A DNA stretch of 25,140 nt from JBAUHN01 sp049680295 (GCA_049680295.1 JBAUHN010000049.1:1-25140); one strand, 5' to 3'. Shown: positions 8,053 to 17,095, numbered from the stretch's first letter. Program-made: numbers and translations. The notes: generated by a model not told the origin, from the sequence alone.

Positions 8053-8877
8053 TTGACCTATACCGTTGCTGATAGTCTGGATCAGGTGCTGGACCTTATT
8101 GGCGCCGGGACTTCCAAATTGGTTGCGGGAGGGACTGATTTTTTCCCCGCTAAACCGGCGAACGCGTCATTGGGTCCGATAGTCGACGTCTCGCGCGTTG
8201 ATGGATTGCGCAATATCCAGAAAACACCAGCCTGCTGGCGCATCGGCGCGGCCGTCTCATGGAGCGCGCTGATCAAACATGACTTTCCGGCGGCATTTGA
8301 CGGCCTAAAGGCCGCCGCGCGTGAGGTGGGATCAGTGCAAATCCAAAACACCGGTACGATTGCTGGCAACCTGTGCAATGCGTCTCCGGCGGCAGATGGG
8401 GTCCCGGCGCTGATGGCGCTGGACGCCTGTGTTGAATTGCAATCCAAGCAGGCGACACGGTTGGTGCCTTTGCCTGAATTTATCAAAGGCGTGCGCCAGA
8501 CGGATCTGAAATCAAACGAGTTATTGACCGCCATCGTGATCCCGCATCAGCCGCCCCATGTTCACGGGTATTTTCAAAAACTGGGCAGCCGTCGGTATAT
8601 GGTGATTTCGATTACAATGGTTGGCGCAGTGATCGGAGTTGATGATCTGGGCAAAATCGACGTCGCCCGCATTGCCATCGGGGCCTGCGCGCCGGTCGCC
8701 AAACGGCAGTTTAACCTTGAGGCGCAGGTGATCGGGCAGCGGCCAGCCGACGTCAGCCTTACGCCCGACGATCTGCAAGATCTTTCACCCATCGAAGACG
8801 TGCGCGGTGATGCGAGCTACCGCATGCTTGCGGCGGCTGAACAGGTTACACGCATTCTGCGATCGGCAGCGCGATGA
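8053..8877 (+). CDS. FAD-binding subunit of a molybdenum hydroxylase (xanthine dehydrogenase family)
   Basis: This subunit passes electrons from the 2Fe-2S clusters to an acceptor such as NAD through FAD. It has the PCMH-type FAD-binding domain with both signatures: VAGGTDFFPAK near the N-terminus and IQNTGTIAGNLCNASPAAD in the middle, where the GNLCNASPAAD loop contacts the FAD pyrophosphate. The C-terminal part matches the CO-dehydrogenase flavoprotein C-terminal domain. At about 274 residues it is of normal medium-subunit length. The TTG at 8053 is preferred because ACGGAG lies six bases upstream; a TTG at 8047 would place that site directly against the codon. The stop overlaps the next gene's ATG (ATGA), indicating translational coupling. 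No extra 4Fe-4S insertion is evident. Confidence 0.88.
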   Translation: MTYTVADSLDQVLDLIGAGTSKLVAGGTDFFPAKPANASLGPIVDVSRVDGLRNIQKTPACWRIGAAVSWSALIKHDFPAAFDGLKAAAREVGSVQIQNTGTIAGNLCNASPAADGVPALMALDACVELQSKQATRLVPLPEFIKGVRQTDLKSNELLTAIVIPHQPPHVHGYFQKLGSRRYMVISITMVGAVIGVDDLGKIDVARIAIGACAPVAKRQFNLEAQVIGQRPADVSLTPDDLQDLSPIEDVRGDASYRMLAAAEQVTRILRSAAR

Positions 8878-11600
8878 CAGGTTTTATCCTAAATGGACAG
8901 GCCGTATCGGTGACGCCCGAACCCGGCGAACGATTGTCCGAGGCGCTGCGCGAACGATTGGGCGCGCGTGACGTTAAGGTCGGGTGCAATGCGGGCGATT
9001 GTGGTGCCTGCACCATTTTGCTGGATGGAGACCCGGTCTGCGCCTGTCTGGTTGCCGCGCAACAGGTCGACGGGCGGCGCGTGGACACGTTGGCCAGTCT
9101 GGTCAAATCTGATCCGCACGCACAGGCCTTGGCATCGCAATTTCAAGATCACGGCGCAGCCCAATGTGGCATTTGCACACCGGGCATGATGGTCGCGGCG
9201 GTGGCCTTGTTGCGTACTGTCGCGGCACCGGATGAAAGACAGGTCAGCGATGCTTTGGGCGGGGTGTTATGCAGATGTACCGGCTACCGTTCGATTATTG
9301 ATGCTGTGGTGGCAACTGGTGCGGGCACGCCCAATCCCGGCCTAGAAACAAAGGGTGGCATAGGTGCAGCAATCCGCCGGGTTGATGGCTCAGACAAAGT
9401 CGCAGGCCGCGAAAAATTTGGGGATGACATTGCCCCCGTGGATGCGCTTGTCCTTAAAATTATCCGCTCACCCTACGCGCATGCCGCCTTTGACATTGGC
9501 GATCTTGACCGGTTTATCGCCCAAAACGACGGGATCGTGACCGTCTTGACCGCAAAGGACGTGCCCGGATTGAACCGATTTGGCGTCATTCCGGCCTTTG
9601 TCGATCAACCCGTGTTTGCCGAACACACCGCCCGGTTCCGGGGTGAAGCAATCGCCGCCGTGGTGGGTGACGCCGAAACGATGGCGCGGTTCGATCCAGC
9701 GCTGTTTCCGGTCGAATGGACGGCCTTGCCGGATGTCACAACCGTTGCTCAGGCCCTGAAGCCCGACGCCCCGCAATTACACCCGGACCGATCTGGCAAT
9801 CTGATGTGCGAAGGGTTCGTTACCTGCGGCGATCCTGCATCGGCTTTGGCCGCCGCAGAGGTCACCGTTTCGGGGCATTTCACCAGCGGATTTGTGGAAC
9901 ACGCCTACATCGAACCCGAAGCCGGATTTGCCGAAATGCACAATGGCCGGGTCGAAGTGCATGCCTGCACGCAAGCCCCGGTTATGGATCTGGAAGCGCT
10001 TGAGCTTATCCTCGCAATGGATCGCAGGGACATTCGCATTGTGCCTACGGGCGTCGGCGGCGGCTTTGGATCAAAGCTGGATATCTCGGTTCAGCCTTTT
10101 CTGGCCTTGGCCGCCCTCAAAACCGGCAGACCGGTGCGCATTGCCTACAGCCGCACCGAATCCATGCAATCGACTACAAAACGGCACCCGTCAGACATCA
10201 CCCTGACGGTCGGTGCAACGCGCGATGGCAAGCTAAGCGGCTTTGATTTCCATGGGTTGTTTAACACGGGCGCATACGCAAGCTGGGGGCCAACCGTCGC
10301 CACGCGCGTGCCTGTGCACGGGTCCGGCCCCTACCGCATTTCGGATTACACTGCGGTGTCACAGGCGATCCACACGCATTGCCCGCCCGCCGGAGCGTTT
10401 CGCGGCTTTGGCGTGCCGCAAGCGGCCATCGCACAGGAATCGCTGTTTGATGAATTGGCCGATAAACTGGGGCTGGACCCTTTGGATTTCCGCATTCTCA
10501 ACGCACTGGACAACAGCGTGCCAACAGTGTGTGGGCAGGTGTTTGACCAAGGCGTCGGCATCAAGGCCTGTCTGCGCAGTTTGAAACCTGCCTGGGACGC
10601 GGAACGGGCTTTGGCCAAACGCGACAGCACGGACACGGTCAAGATCGGCGTCGGCGTGGCGGCCGGGTGGTACGGCTGTGGGAACACGTCGCTGCCAAAC
10701 CCATCGACGATCAAATCCGGTGTGCGCGGGGATGGCACCATCGTTTTGCATCAGGGGGCTATGGATATTGGCCAGGGTGCCAATACGGTGATTACCCAGA
10801 TTTTCGCCGCCGCATTGGGCGTGCCGACAGATCAGATTGCGATCATCGGGCCGGATACAGATGTGACACCTGATGCGGGCAAAACATCTGCGTCGCGACA
10901 AACCTATGTTTCAGGCAAGGCCGCGCAAATGTCCGCTACCGCCTTGCGCGCAGCAATCCTGTCTCGGGTCAACGCGACTGATGCTGCAACATTGCACATC
11001 GGGCCTGCCGGCATTGAGATCACGCAAGACGACATTCAGCATCTGATCACACTTGATACTTTGAAGGCCGATGCGGACGGCTATGTCTTTGGCGCTGAAG
11101 AAACCTATGATCCGCCGACCAAATCTTTGGATGAAAATGGCCAGGGCGCTCCATATGCGCAGTTTGGCTATGCGGCGCATTTGGCCGTTGTTGCGGTAGA
11201 TATGACCCTGGGCACCGTCACACCAATCAAGTTTGTGGCAGCCCATGATGTGGGCCGCGCGATCAATCCGATGCTGGTCGAAGGCCAGATCGCTGGCGGC
11301 ATCGCGCAGGGTCTGGGCATGACCCTGATGGAGGAATACCTGCCCGGAAAAACCGAAAACCTGCATGATTACCTGATCCCAACCATCGGGGATGTGCCGC
11401 CGATCAAAACCATCATCATCGAAGAACCCGACGCGCACGGCCCATACGGTGCCAAAGGCTTGGGCGAACATGTCCTGATCCCCACAGCGCCAGCGATCCT
11501 GAATGCGATCAAACATGCGACGAGTGTGCGCATAACACGGGTTCCTGCGACCCCTGCGCGCATCAAGGCCGCGATAGACAGCAAACGGGACGCGTTTTGA
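8874..11600 (+). CDS. Molybdenum hydroxylase with fused 2Fe-2S and molybdopterin domains
   Basis: A 908-residue catalytic subunit. Residues 1-75 are a plant-type ferredoxin domain with C38, C43, C46 and C58; residues 75-150 are the second 2Fe-2S domain with C98, C101, C133 and C135. Residues about 165 to the end are the two molybdopterin domains, including VGGGFGSK (394-401), AGAFRGFG (506-513) and the GPYGAKGLGEH segment, where E865 is the expected catalytic glutamate. Length and layout resemble Desulfovibrio aldehyde oxidoreductase (907 residues), but here a separate FAD gene is coupled upstream. The AFRGFG loop resembles purine and related hydroxylases; the form I CO-dehydrogenase loop AYRCSFR is absent. 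The substrate (a purine, another N-heterocycle or an aldehyde) cannot be set from sequence. No xdhC-like maturation gene is nearby. Confidence 0.92.
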   Translation: MTGFILNGQAVSVTPEPGERLSEALRERLGARDVKVGCNAGDCGACTILLDGDPVCACLVAAQQVDGRRVDTLASLVKSDPHAQALASQFQDHGAAQCGICTPGMMVAAVALLRTVAAPDERQVSDALGGVLCRCTGYRSIIDAVVATGAGTPNPGLETKGGIGAAIRRVDGSDKVAGREKFGDDIAPVDALVLKIIRSPYAHAAFDIGDLDRFIAQNDGIVTVLTAKDVPGLNRFGVIPAFVDQPVFAEHTARFRGEAIAAVVGDAETMARFDPALFPVEWTALPDVTTVAQALKPDAPQLHPDRSGNLMCEGFVTCGDPASALAAAEVTVSGHFTSGFVEHAYIEPEAGFAEMHNGRVEVHACTQAPVMDLEALELILAMDRRDIRIVPTGVGGGFGSKLDISVQPFLALAALKTGRPVRIAYSRTESMQSTTKRHPSDITLTVGATRDGKLSGFDFHGLFNTGAYASWGPTVATRVPVHGSGPYRISDYTAVSQAIHTHCPPAGAFRGFGVPQAAIAQESLFDELADKLGLDPLDFRILNALDNSVPTVCGQVFDQGVGIKACLRSLKPAWDAERALAKRDSTDTVKIGVGVAAGWYGCGNTSLPNPSTIKSGVRGDGTIVLHQGAMDIGQGANTVITQIFAAALGVPTDQIAIIGPDTDVTPDAGKTSASRQTYVSGKAAQMSATALRAAILSRVNATDAATLHIGPAGIEITQDDIQHLITLDTLKADADGYVFGAEETYDPPTKSLDENGQGAPYAQFGYAAHLAVVAVDMTLGTVTPIKFVAAHDVGRAINPMLVEGQIAGGIAQGLGMTLMEEYLPGKTENLHDYLIPTIGDVPPIKTIIIEEPDAHGPYGAKGLGEHVLIPTAPAILNAIKHATSVRITRVPATPARIKAAIDSKRDAF

Positions 11601-11703
11601 TCGCACGAAACCGGCGCATATGCCTCGGCGGAGAACTGTGCATTCGCATCAAGTATGATTTGCAATAGTTGTGGTGTGCCGCATTCGCGGTTAGGCTTTG
11701 TGC

Positions 11704-12156
11704 ATGTCTGAAGCCATTAAAAAGTCGCAATCAAATCGCGACATCGCGCCTTATGATCTGGACAACCAAATTGGGTATTTGTTGCGGTTGGCCAGCCAGC
11801 GTCACGCAGCCCTTTTTCAGATGCGCAGCCCTGATGGGATCACGCCAACCCAGTTTTCGGCTTTGATCCGGATATCGGAAAACGAAGGATGTTCGCAAAA
11901 TCATCTGGGACGTTTGGCAGGGCTGGACGTGGCAACAATCAAGGGCGTTGTCGACCGGTTGCGACACAAAGATCTGGCCGTGATCCGCGCGGACCCCAAT
12001 GACAAGCGGCGTTCATTGATTTCATTGACGCCGAAGGGTGCCGCACTTATCGCCGAATTGCACAGGGCGGGCCATGACATCACCGAGAGGACGTTGACAC
12101 CTTTGAACACATCGGAACGGCGCGCGCTTTTGAATGCCTTGCGCAAGATTTCATAG
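11704..12156 (+). CDS. MarR-family transcriptional regulator
   Basis: A 150-residue protein with the MarR winged-helix layout. The N-terminal dimerisation helix is followed by TPTQFSALIRI, a helix-turn-helix segment (QNHLGRLAGLDVATIKGVVD) and the wing DPNDKRRSLISLTPKG, the most recognisable part of the family. I chose ATG at 11704; a TTG two codons upstream is also open. The ribosome-binding site is weak (AGG about nine bases upstream). It lies 103 bases after the hydroxylase gene on the same strand, so it may be co-transcribed with it or have its own promoter. By proximity it probably controls the hydroxylase operon in response to its substrate or a related ligand, which is inference. A small CCGC-AACT-GCGG hairpin follows its stop. 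Confidence 0.9.
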   Translation: MSEAIKKSQSNRDIAPYDLDNQIGYLLRLASQRHAALFQMRSPDGITPTQFSALIRISENEGCSQNHLGRLAGLDVATIKGVVDRLRHKDLAVIRADPNDKRRSLISLTPKGAALIAELHRAGHDITERTLTPLNTSERRALLNALRKIS

Positions 12157-12298
12157 GCCGCAACTGCGGGGCTGCGAGGTTGGAAATTTGGCAACACAGC
12201 CGCTAACGGTGCGACTTGTCCGTCTGTGACCTTATGTCTGTGGACCTCGCAAGCCTTGTTGTTTAGAGCATGGGCAACCAATTGAGAGGCTATGACAG

Positions 12299-14515
12299 AT
12301 GACGCAAACTGAAAATCCCGATATTATTTATACCAAAGTTGATGAAGCGCCCGAACTGGCATCCGCATCCTTTTTGCCAATCATCCAGCACTTCGCGGGC
12401 TTAGCTGGTGTGACCGTCGGCACACGGGACATATCGCTTGCGGGCCGTATCATCGCCGCTTTCCCCGAAAACCTGACGGACGCCCAGCGCCAAACAGACG
12501 ATTTGGCTGTGCTGGGTGAGTTGGTGAAAACGCCCCGTGCGAATGTGATCAAACTTCCCAATATCTCAGCGTCAGTGCCTCAACTGGTCGATGCGCTGAC
12601 CGAATTGCAATCAAAGGGCTATGATCTGCCCGATTACCCCCAAACGCCCGGTACCGACGCAGAAAAAGCAATCCGCGCGCGATTTGACGCGATCAAAGGT
12701 TCCGCCGTGAACCCGGTGCTGCGCGAAGGCAATTCAGACCGTCGTGCCGCTGTTGCGGTCAAAAACTATGCCAAAGCCAACCCGCATTCGATGGGCGTCT
12801 GGTCAAAGGACAGCAAAACCCATGTGGCGACAATGTCGGCAGATGATTTCAGATCAAACGAGAAATCCGCGACCCTGACGCAGGCCGGGACCGCGCGCAT
12901 TGAACTGGTGGCAAAAGACGGCACTGTTACCGTGCTAAAAGACGCTGTGGCCTACCCGGCGGGCACGGTCGTGGACGCGACATTCATGTCTGCCAAGGCC
13001 CTTAGCGCGTTTTTACTGGATCAGATCAAAGCGACAAAATCGCAAGGCATTTTGTTCTCGATCCACCTGAAGGCCACAATGATGAAAGTGTCCGACCCGA
13101 TCATCTTTGGTCATGCGGTCAGGGCGTTTCTTAAACCTGTCTTCGACACGTACGTTGATGATCTGGCGGCGGTGAATGCCAATCCGAACTCTGGTCTGGG
13201 GGCGGTTTTGGACAGCGTCGCAACCTCACCCAAGGCCACCGAAATTCTGGCGGCTATCGACACGGTTATGTCTGATAACCCCGCGCTTTTTATGGTGAAT
13301 TCCGACAAAGGCATCACAAATCTGCATGTGCCCTCTGATGTGATCATCGACGCGTCGATTCCGGCACTGGTCCGCGCGGGCGGCAAAGGCTGGGGGCCAG
13401 ACGGCGCCGAGGCAGACACAAACTGCGTGATCCCCGACAGTTCTTATGCCGCTGTTTATGATGAAGCGATCAACGACTGCAAAGCAAACGGCGCGCTGGA
13501 CCCATCGACCGCAGGCACTGTGCAAAATGTCGGTTTGATGGCGCAAAAGGCCGAAGACTACGGATCGCACCCCACCACATTCGAAGTGCCCGGCGATGGT
13601 ACCATGCGCATGGTCATGGACAACGGCGACGTGCTGCATTCCCACGAGGTCGAAAAAGGCGATATCTGGCGCTCTGCCTCGACCCGGCAAGCTCCGATCG
13701 AAGATTGGGTGCAGCTGGCAATTGACCGGCAGGCGCTGGAAGGGTGTCAGGCGATTTTCTGGCTGGACGAGGACCGCGCCCATGATGCGGAATTGTTGAA
13801 CTACGTCAGACCGCTGCTGAAAAAGGCAGGCGTCGCGGATAAATTTCAAATCCTCGCCCCCCGCGAAGCGACCCGCGTCAGCTTTGACACGATCCGTAAG
13901 GGAGATACATCTATCGCGGTCACTGGCAACGTGTTGCGCGACTATCTGACTGATTTGTTCCCGATCCTTGAACTGGGCACCTCGGCCAAAATGCTGTCGA
14001 TTGTGAAACTGATGCAGGGTGGCGGGTTGTTTGAGACCGGTGCCGGTGGGTCAGCGCCCAAACACGTCCAGCAACTGATGGAACAAAACCATCTTCGCTG
14101 GGATTCGCTGGGCGAGTTTTGCGCTCTGGGCGAAAGCCTGAAGTACCTCGCGCAGGTTTCGGGCAATGCCAAAGCCAAGGTTCTGGGTGATGCTGTCGAT
14201 ACCGCAACCCAAGGTATTCTGGACCATAACAAATCTCCAGGACGCAAGGTTGGTCAGCCAGACAATCGTGACAGCCACTATTACTTTGCGCTCTATTGGG
14301 CGCAGGCGATGGCCGGGCAAACCGCCGACGCAGGCCTTGCCGCATCCTTTGCCCCGCTGGCACAGGCCCTGGCCGATAATGAAGCGGTCATTCAGGCAGA
14401 GATTGCCGCCGTTCAGGGCGCGCCGGCTGATACGGGTGGCTACTTTCTTGCCGATGCCGCAAAAGTTAGCGCCGTGATGCGCCCGTCGGCGACATTGAAC
14501 AAAATCATCGGCTAA
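12299..14515 (+). CDS. icd: Isocitrate dehydrogenase, NADP-dependent, monomeric type
   Basis: This enzyme converts isocitrate and NADP to 2-oxoglutarate, CO2 and NADPH in the TCA cycle. The 738-residue length and sequence identify the monomeric family (IDH-II), unrelated in length to the common 400-residue dimeric enzyme. Landmarks are REGNSDRRAAVAVKNYAKAN (substrate-binding NSDRR at 145-149), SMGVWSKDSKTHVATM, GKGWGPDGAEADTNCVIPDS, DNGDVLHSHEVEKGDIWRS and LDEDRAHDAELL, whose aspartates four apart fit the metal-binding pair of the Azotobacter enzyme. The ATG at 12299 has GAGAGG nine bases upstream. An out-of-frame ATG at 12292 opens only a six-codon reading frame that overlaps the start. The gene stands alone, with a strong terminator after it. 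Confidence 0.96.
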   Translation: MTQTENPDIIYTKVDEAPELASASFLPIIQHFAGLAGVTVGTRDISLAGRIIAAFPENLTDAQRQTDDLAVLGELVKTPRANVIKLPNISASVPQLVDALTELQSKGYDLPDYPQTPGTDAEKAIRARFDAIKGSAVNPVLREGNSDRRAAVAVKNYAKANPHSMGVWSKDSKTHVATMSADDFRSNEKSATLTQAGTARIELVAKDGTVTVLKDAVAYPAGTVVDATFMSAKALSAFLLDQIKATKSQGILFSIHLKATMMKVSDPIIFGHAVRAFLKPVFDTYVDDLAAVNANPNSGLGAVLDSVATSPKATEILAAIDTVMSDNPALFMVNSDKGITNLHVPSDVIIDASIPALVRAGGKGWGPDGAEADTNCVIPDSSYAAVYDEAINDCKANGALDPSTAGTVQNVGLMAQKAEDYGSHPTTFEVPGDGTMRMVMDNGDVLHSHEVEKGDIWRSASTRQAPIEDWVQLAIDRQALEGCQAIFWLDEDRAHDAELLNYVRPLLKKAGVADKFQILAPREATRVSFDTIRKGDTSIAVTGNVLRDYLTDLFPILELGTSAKMLSIVKLMQGGGLFETGAGGSAPKHVQQLMEQNHLRWDSLGEFCALGESLKYLAQVSGNAKAKVLGDAVDTATQGILDHNKSPGRKVGQPDNRDSHYYFALYWAQAMAGQTADAGLAASFAPLAQALADNEAVIQAEIAAVQGAPADTGGYFLADAAKVSAVMRPSATLNKIIG

Positions 14516-14524
14516 ATTCGGTTG

Positions 14525-14545
14525 CCCCCGGCGTCACGCCGGGGG
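14525..14545. terminator. Strong hairpin between convergent icd and aminotransferase genes
   Basis: CCCCCGGCG and CGCCGGGGG form a perfect 9-bp stem with a 3-base TCA loop, ten bases after the icd stop and about 28 bases from the stop of the convergent aminotransferase. It lacks a clean T-run on either side but its stability and position favour a bidirectional terminator. Confidence 0.75.
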
Positions 14546-14573
14546 TGTCAGTCCATTTGCCCGCCCTGCCGTC

Positions 14574-15758
14574 TCAGGCACCGACGTCGATAATTGCCTT
14601 GGCCAAGATCGGGATCGTCCGGGCATTCAGACCGGCGATGTTCATACGGCTGTCGCTGACCATATAGATGCCATGTTTGACCCGCATCTCTTCGACTTTT
14701 TCGGGGCTGGTGCCAATCCGCGAGAACATGCCGCGATGCTGCGCCAGAAATCCAAAGCGGTCTGATCCGGACAGGCGTTGCAATTCAGCCGCGAGTTGCT
14801 GGCGCAGGTCCAGCATGCCCAAACGAACCTCCTCCAACTCGGCCATCCAATCGCGGCGCAGTGCGTCGTCGCCCAAAATCATCGTCACCAGTCGTGCGCC
14901 ATGATCAGGCGGAAAGCTATAGTTCTGCCGGTTGAGAAACGCCAAGGTATCTTGGTTCAGACCCCGCGCATTACCGTCTTGCGACACCATCATCAGCGCG
15001 CCGGTGCGTTCGCGGTAGATGCCAAAGTTCTTGGAACAACTGGCCGCGATCAGACATTCAGGCACCAAAGACGCGATCAGGCGCGTGGCGGCGGCGTCGT
15101 CTTGCAGACCGTCGCCAAAGCCCTGATAGGCAATGTCCACCATCGGCGTGGCCCCGGTTTGCAGCAACACATCCACCACCAATTGCCATTCGGTCATGTT
15201 CAAATTGGCGCCCGTCGGATTGTGGCAACAGCCATGTACCAAAACCAGATCACCGGGACGGGCAGTTTTGAGATCAGTGATCATGCCGTCGAAATCGACG
15301 CCTCGGGTATCGGCATTGAAATAGCGATACGGGACGACTTCGATGCCAAGATACTTCAGGATCGAAATATGATTGGGCCAGGTCGGATCAGAGACAAAAA
15401 CACGTAGTTCAGGATTGGCCATCCTGGCCAGTTCAAACGCCTGACGCACAGCGCCGGTCCCGCCCGGCGTTGCCGCCACGGCCACTTTGTCACGCGCCAC
15501 TGCATCGCCCAGAACAAGGGCTGCCATCGCGTCGCCAAATGCCGGATCACCCGCCAGTGCGACGTATGTTTTGGTATCCTGTTCCTGCCATAGCTTGTGT
15601 TCGGCGGCTTTGACGCTGCGCATTACAGGCGTCAGACCATCTGCGTTCTTGTAGACGCCGACACCCAGATCAACCTTGGTTTCGCGGGGGTCATCGCGGT
15701 AGGCTTTTACCAATTTCAGAATTGAATCAGCGGGTTGTGGTTTCAACGTCTCAAACAT
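14574..15758 (-). CDS. Aromatic amino acid / aspartate aminotransferase (class I PLP)
   Basis: It transfers amino groups between aspartate or aromatic amino acids and 2-oxoglutarate. The 394-residue protein has the class I fold signatures: HNPTGANL (N180), DIAYQGFG (D208, Y211), the PLP lysine K243 in SCSKNFGIYRERTG, and a C-terminal SDSRMNIAGL with R371, the expected carboxylate-binding arginine. The MFETLKPQPADSI start is the usual one for AspC/TyrB proteins; a longer frame upstream would overlap the sulfurtransferase and is rejected. Its ATG shares one base with the sulfurtransferase stop (TGATG), so translation is coupled. The choice between aspartate and tyrosine preference cannot be made from sequence alone. 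Confidence 0.94.
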   Translation of the reverse strand: MFETLKPQPADSILKLVKAYRDDPRETKVDLGVGVYKNADGLTPVMRSVKAAEHKLWQEQDTKTYVALAGDPAFGDAMAALVLGDAVARDKVAVAATPGGTGAVRQAFELARMANPELRVFVSDPTWPNHISILKYLGIEVVPYRYFNADTRGVDFDGMITDLKTARPGDLVLVHGCCHNPTGANLNMTEWQLVVDVLLQTGATPMVDIAYQGFGDGLQDDAAATRLIASLVPECLIAASCSKNFGIYRERTGALMMVSQDGNARGLNQDTLAFLNRQNYSFPPDHGARLVTMILGDDALRRDWMAELEEVRLGMLDLRQQLAAELQRLSGSDRFGFLAQHRGMFSRIGTSPEKVEEMRVKHGIYMVSDSRMNIAGLNARTIPILAKAIIDVGA

Positions 15759-16612
15759 CAGGCTTCTCCGGTGGCGATAGGTACGGTGGGGAACATTCCC
15801 CATTCGGTCCAAGATCCATCATATAGCGACCATTGCCGATGGCCGGTGCGTTCCAAAGCCAACGCAAGAACCGCAGCTGTCACACCGGACCCGCATGAGG
15901 TTATGATGGGTTTCGACAGATCGACGCCCGCGGCCTCAAAGATACTGCGACAGACGTCGGGGGCTTTCATGGTTTTGTCATCGTTCAACAGATCAGAAAA
16001 CGGCACATTGCGCGACCTTGGAATATGGCCCGCGCGCAGACCTTCGCGTGGTTCAGGCGCATCGCCGCGAAACCGGGCAGCAGACCGGGCGTCGACGATC
16101 ACATGATCGCTTAGTTTGGAGGCCGCGGCGACCTGTGTCACGTCCCGCACCAGCTGATTTTGCAACCGCACTGTCATATGGCGGTCGCGAACAATCGGGG
16201 CCATATCCTCGGTCGTGCGACCTTCGGCCTGCCATTTGGGAAACCCGCCATCCAGCACAGCGACATTGTCCTGTCCCATCAGACGAAACAGCCACCAGAC
16301 ACGGGCGGCCGAAAACAGGCCCGCGCCGTCATAGACCACAACCTGATGCCCGTCACCGACACCCATTGCCCGCATCCGAGACATGAATTTTTCCACGGGC
16401 GGCGCCATATGTGGCAGATCGGACCGGGCATCCGAAATCTCGTCTATATCGAAAAACCGCGCGCCGGGGATATGGGCCGTGTCATATTCCGCTTTTGGGT
16501 CACGCCCATCGCCGGGCAGATACCACGACGCATCAAGCACCCGCAGATCAGGGTCTTTCAGGTGCCGCGCCAGCCATTCGGTTGAGACAAGCGTTTTAGG
16601 GTCGTCTGACAT
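15758..16612 (-). CDS. sseA: 3-mercaptopyruvate sulfurtransferase
   Basis: A 284-residue, two-rhodanese-domain protein (about 6-135 and 160-280). The active-site loop is SCGSGVTA with C240; CGSGVT is the mercaptopyruvate sulfurtransferase form, whereas thiosulfate sulfurtransferases usually carry CRKGVT. E. coli SseA has a similar length and cysteine position. It would move sulfur from 3-mercaptopyruvate to cyanide or thiol acceptors. The coupled aminotransferase downstream could supply mercaptopyruvate by transaminating cysteine, a plausible but unproven link. I chose ATG at 16612, with AAAGGAAG about eight bases upstream; the open frame continues to 16858 but that part overlaps the NDUFS4-like gene and lacks homology. 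Confidence 0.94.
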   Translation of the reverse strand: MSDDPKTLVSTEWLARHLKDPDLRVLDASWYLPGDGRDPKAEYDTAHIPGARFFDIDEISDARSDLPHMAPPVEKFMSRMRAMGVGDGHQVVVYDGAGLFSAARVWWLFRLMGQDNVAVLDGGFPKWQAEGRTTEDMAPIVRDRHMTVRLQNQLVRDVTQVAAASKLSDHVIVDARSAARFRGDAPEPREGLRAGHIPRSRNVPFSDLLNDDKTMKAPDVCRSIFEAAGVDLSKPIITSCGSGVTAAVLALALERTGHRQWSLYDGSWTEWGMFPTVPIATGEA

Positions 16613-16679
16613 GGAAATCTTCCTTTCGCGGAAAGCTTGAGACTGCGCAAAAGCGGGCGCTTGCGCATGGCGCCACAGG

Positions 16680-16991
16680 TCAGTGGGTCCAGGCTCCGCG
16701 TCGTGCGGTCGCAAAGTTTTCGCCATATCCGCCGGGCCGAATGTTGGGCTTGCGGGTGCGGGCCTCTTGCACGTCCGCGTCGATGCCTTTTTCGCGGGCG
16801 TACTCAACGGCAGCTTCTTTGGTGTCGAACCGCAGACGGACCTGCGATTGTGTATCATCTGATGACGTCCAGCCCATCAGCGGATCAACTTCGCGCGCCG
16901 AGGCGGGCGCATGTTCCAACACCCAACCGTGCGTTTTGGCTGTCCCTGAGGACATTGCGGTTTTTGCAGGCTGGTAAATGCGTGCGCGCAT
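16680..16991 (-). CDS. NDUFS4-like accessory subunit of respiratory complex I
   Basis: A 103-residue protein matching the alphaproteobacterial homologues of the mitochondrial 18-kDa (NDUFS4) subunit, a peripheral-arm protein that stabilises the NADH dehydrogenase module. Recognisable features are the RIYQPAKTAMSSG start, the WVLEHAP segment, DPLMGWTSSDDT followed by the conserved aromatic/basic stretch with F55 and the helix KEAAVEYAREKG, then RKPNIRPGGYGENFA and the RRGAWTH end. A perfect AAGGAG ribosome-binding site lies six bases before the ATG. The gene is outside any nuo operon and heads a unit with sseA (67-base gap) and the aminotransferase. It diverges from uvrB. Confidence 0.9.
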   Translation of the reverse strand: MRARIYQPAKTAMSSGTAKTHGWVLEHAPASAREVDPLMGWTSSDDTQSQVRLRFDTKEAAVEYAREKGIDADVQEARTRKPNIRPGGYGENFATARRGAWTH

Positions 16992-17023
16992 GGGCGGCTC
17001 CTTGTGCGGTCTGTGTTACCCTA

Positions 17024-17054
17024 AGTATATCCGGGATTCGCGGCACCGGGGCAA
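17024..17054 (-). promoter_or_regulatory. Possible promoter of the NDUFS4-sseA-aminotransferase operon
   Basis: On the minus strand TATACT (17029-17024) is a good -10 box about 33 bases before the NDUFS4-like ATG. The best -35 candidate is TTGCCC with a long 19-base spacer, so the call is tentative. Confidence 0.3.
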
Positions 17055-17095
17055 GTCTCGTGTTTCAGGGCGCAACTGCGACCTGAATGATGTCA

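Noticed and set aside
8053..11600. Carbon monoxide dehydrogenase (coxMSL)
   Set aside because: The AYRCSFR active-site loop of form I CoxL is absent, replaced by AGAFRGFG, and the small subunit is fused rather than separate.
10911..11606. 231-codon open frame antisense to the molybdenum hydroxylase
   Set aside because: It is a shadow of a strongly conserved gene, with no ribosome-binding site or domain.
15759..15812. Upstream extension of the aminotransferase
   Set aside because: It overlaps the sulfurtransferase coding region, while the coupled ATG at 15758 gives the normal family N-terminus.
16613..16858. 82-codon upstream extension of the sulfurtransferase
   Set aside because: It overlaps the NDUFS4-like gene in another frame and has no homology; a good ribosome-binding site precedes the ATG at 16612.
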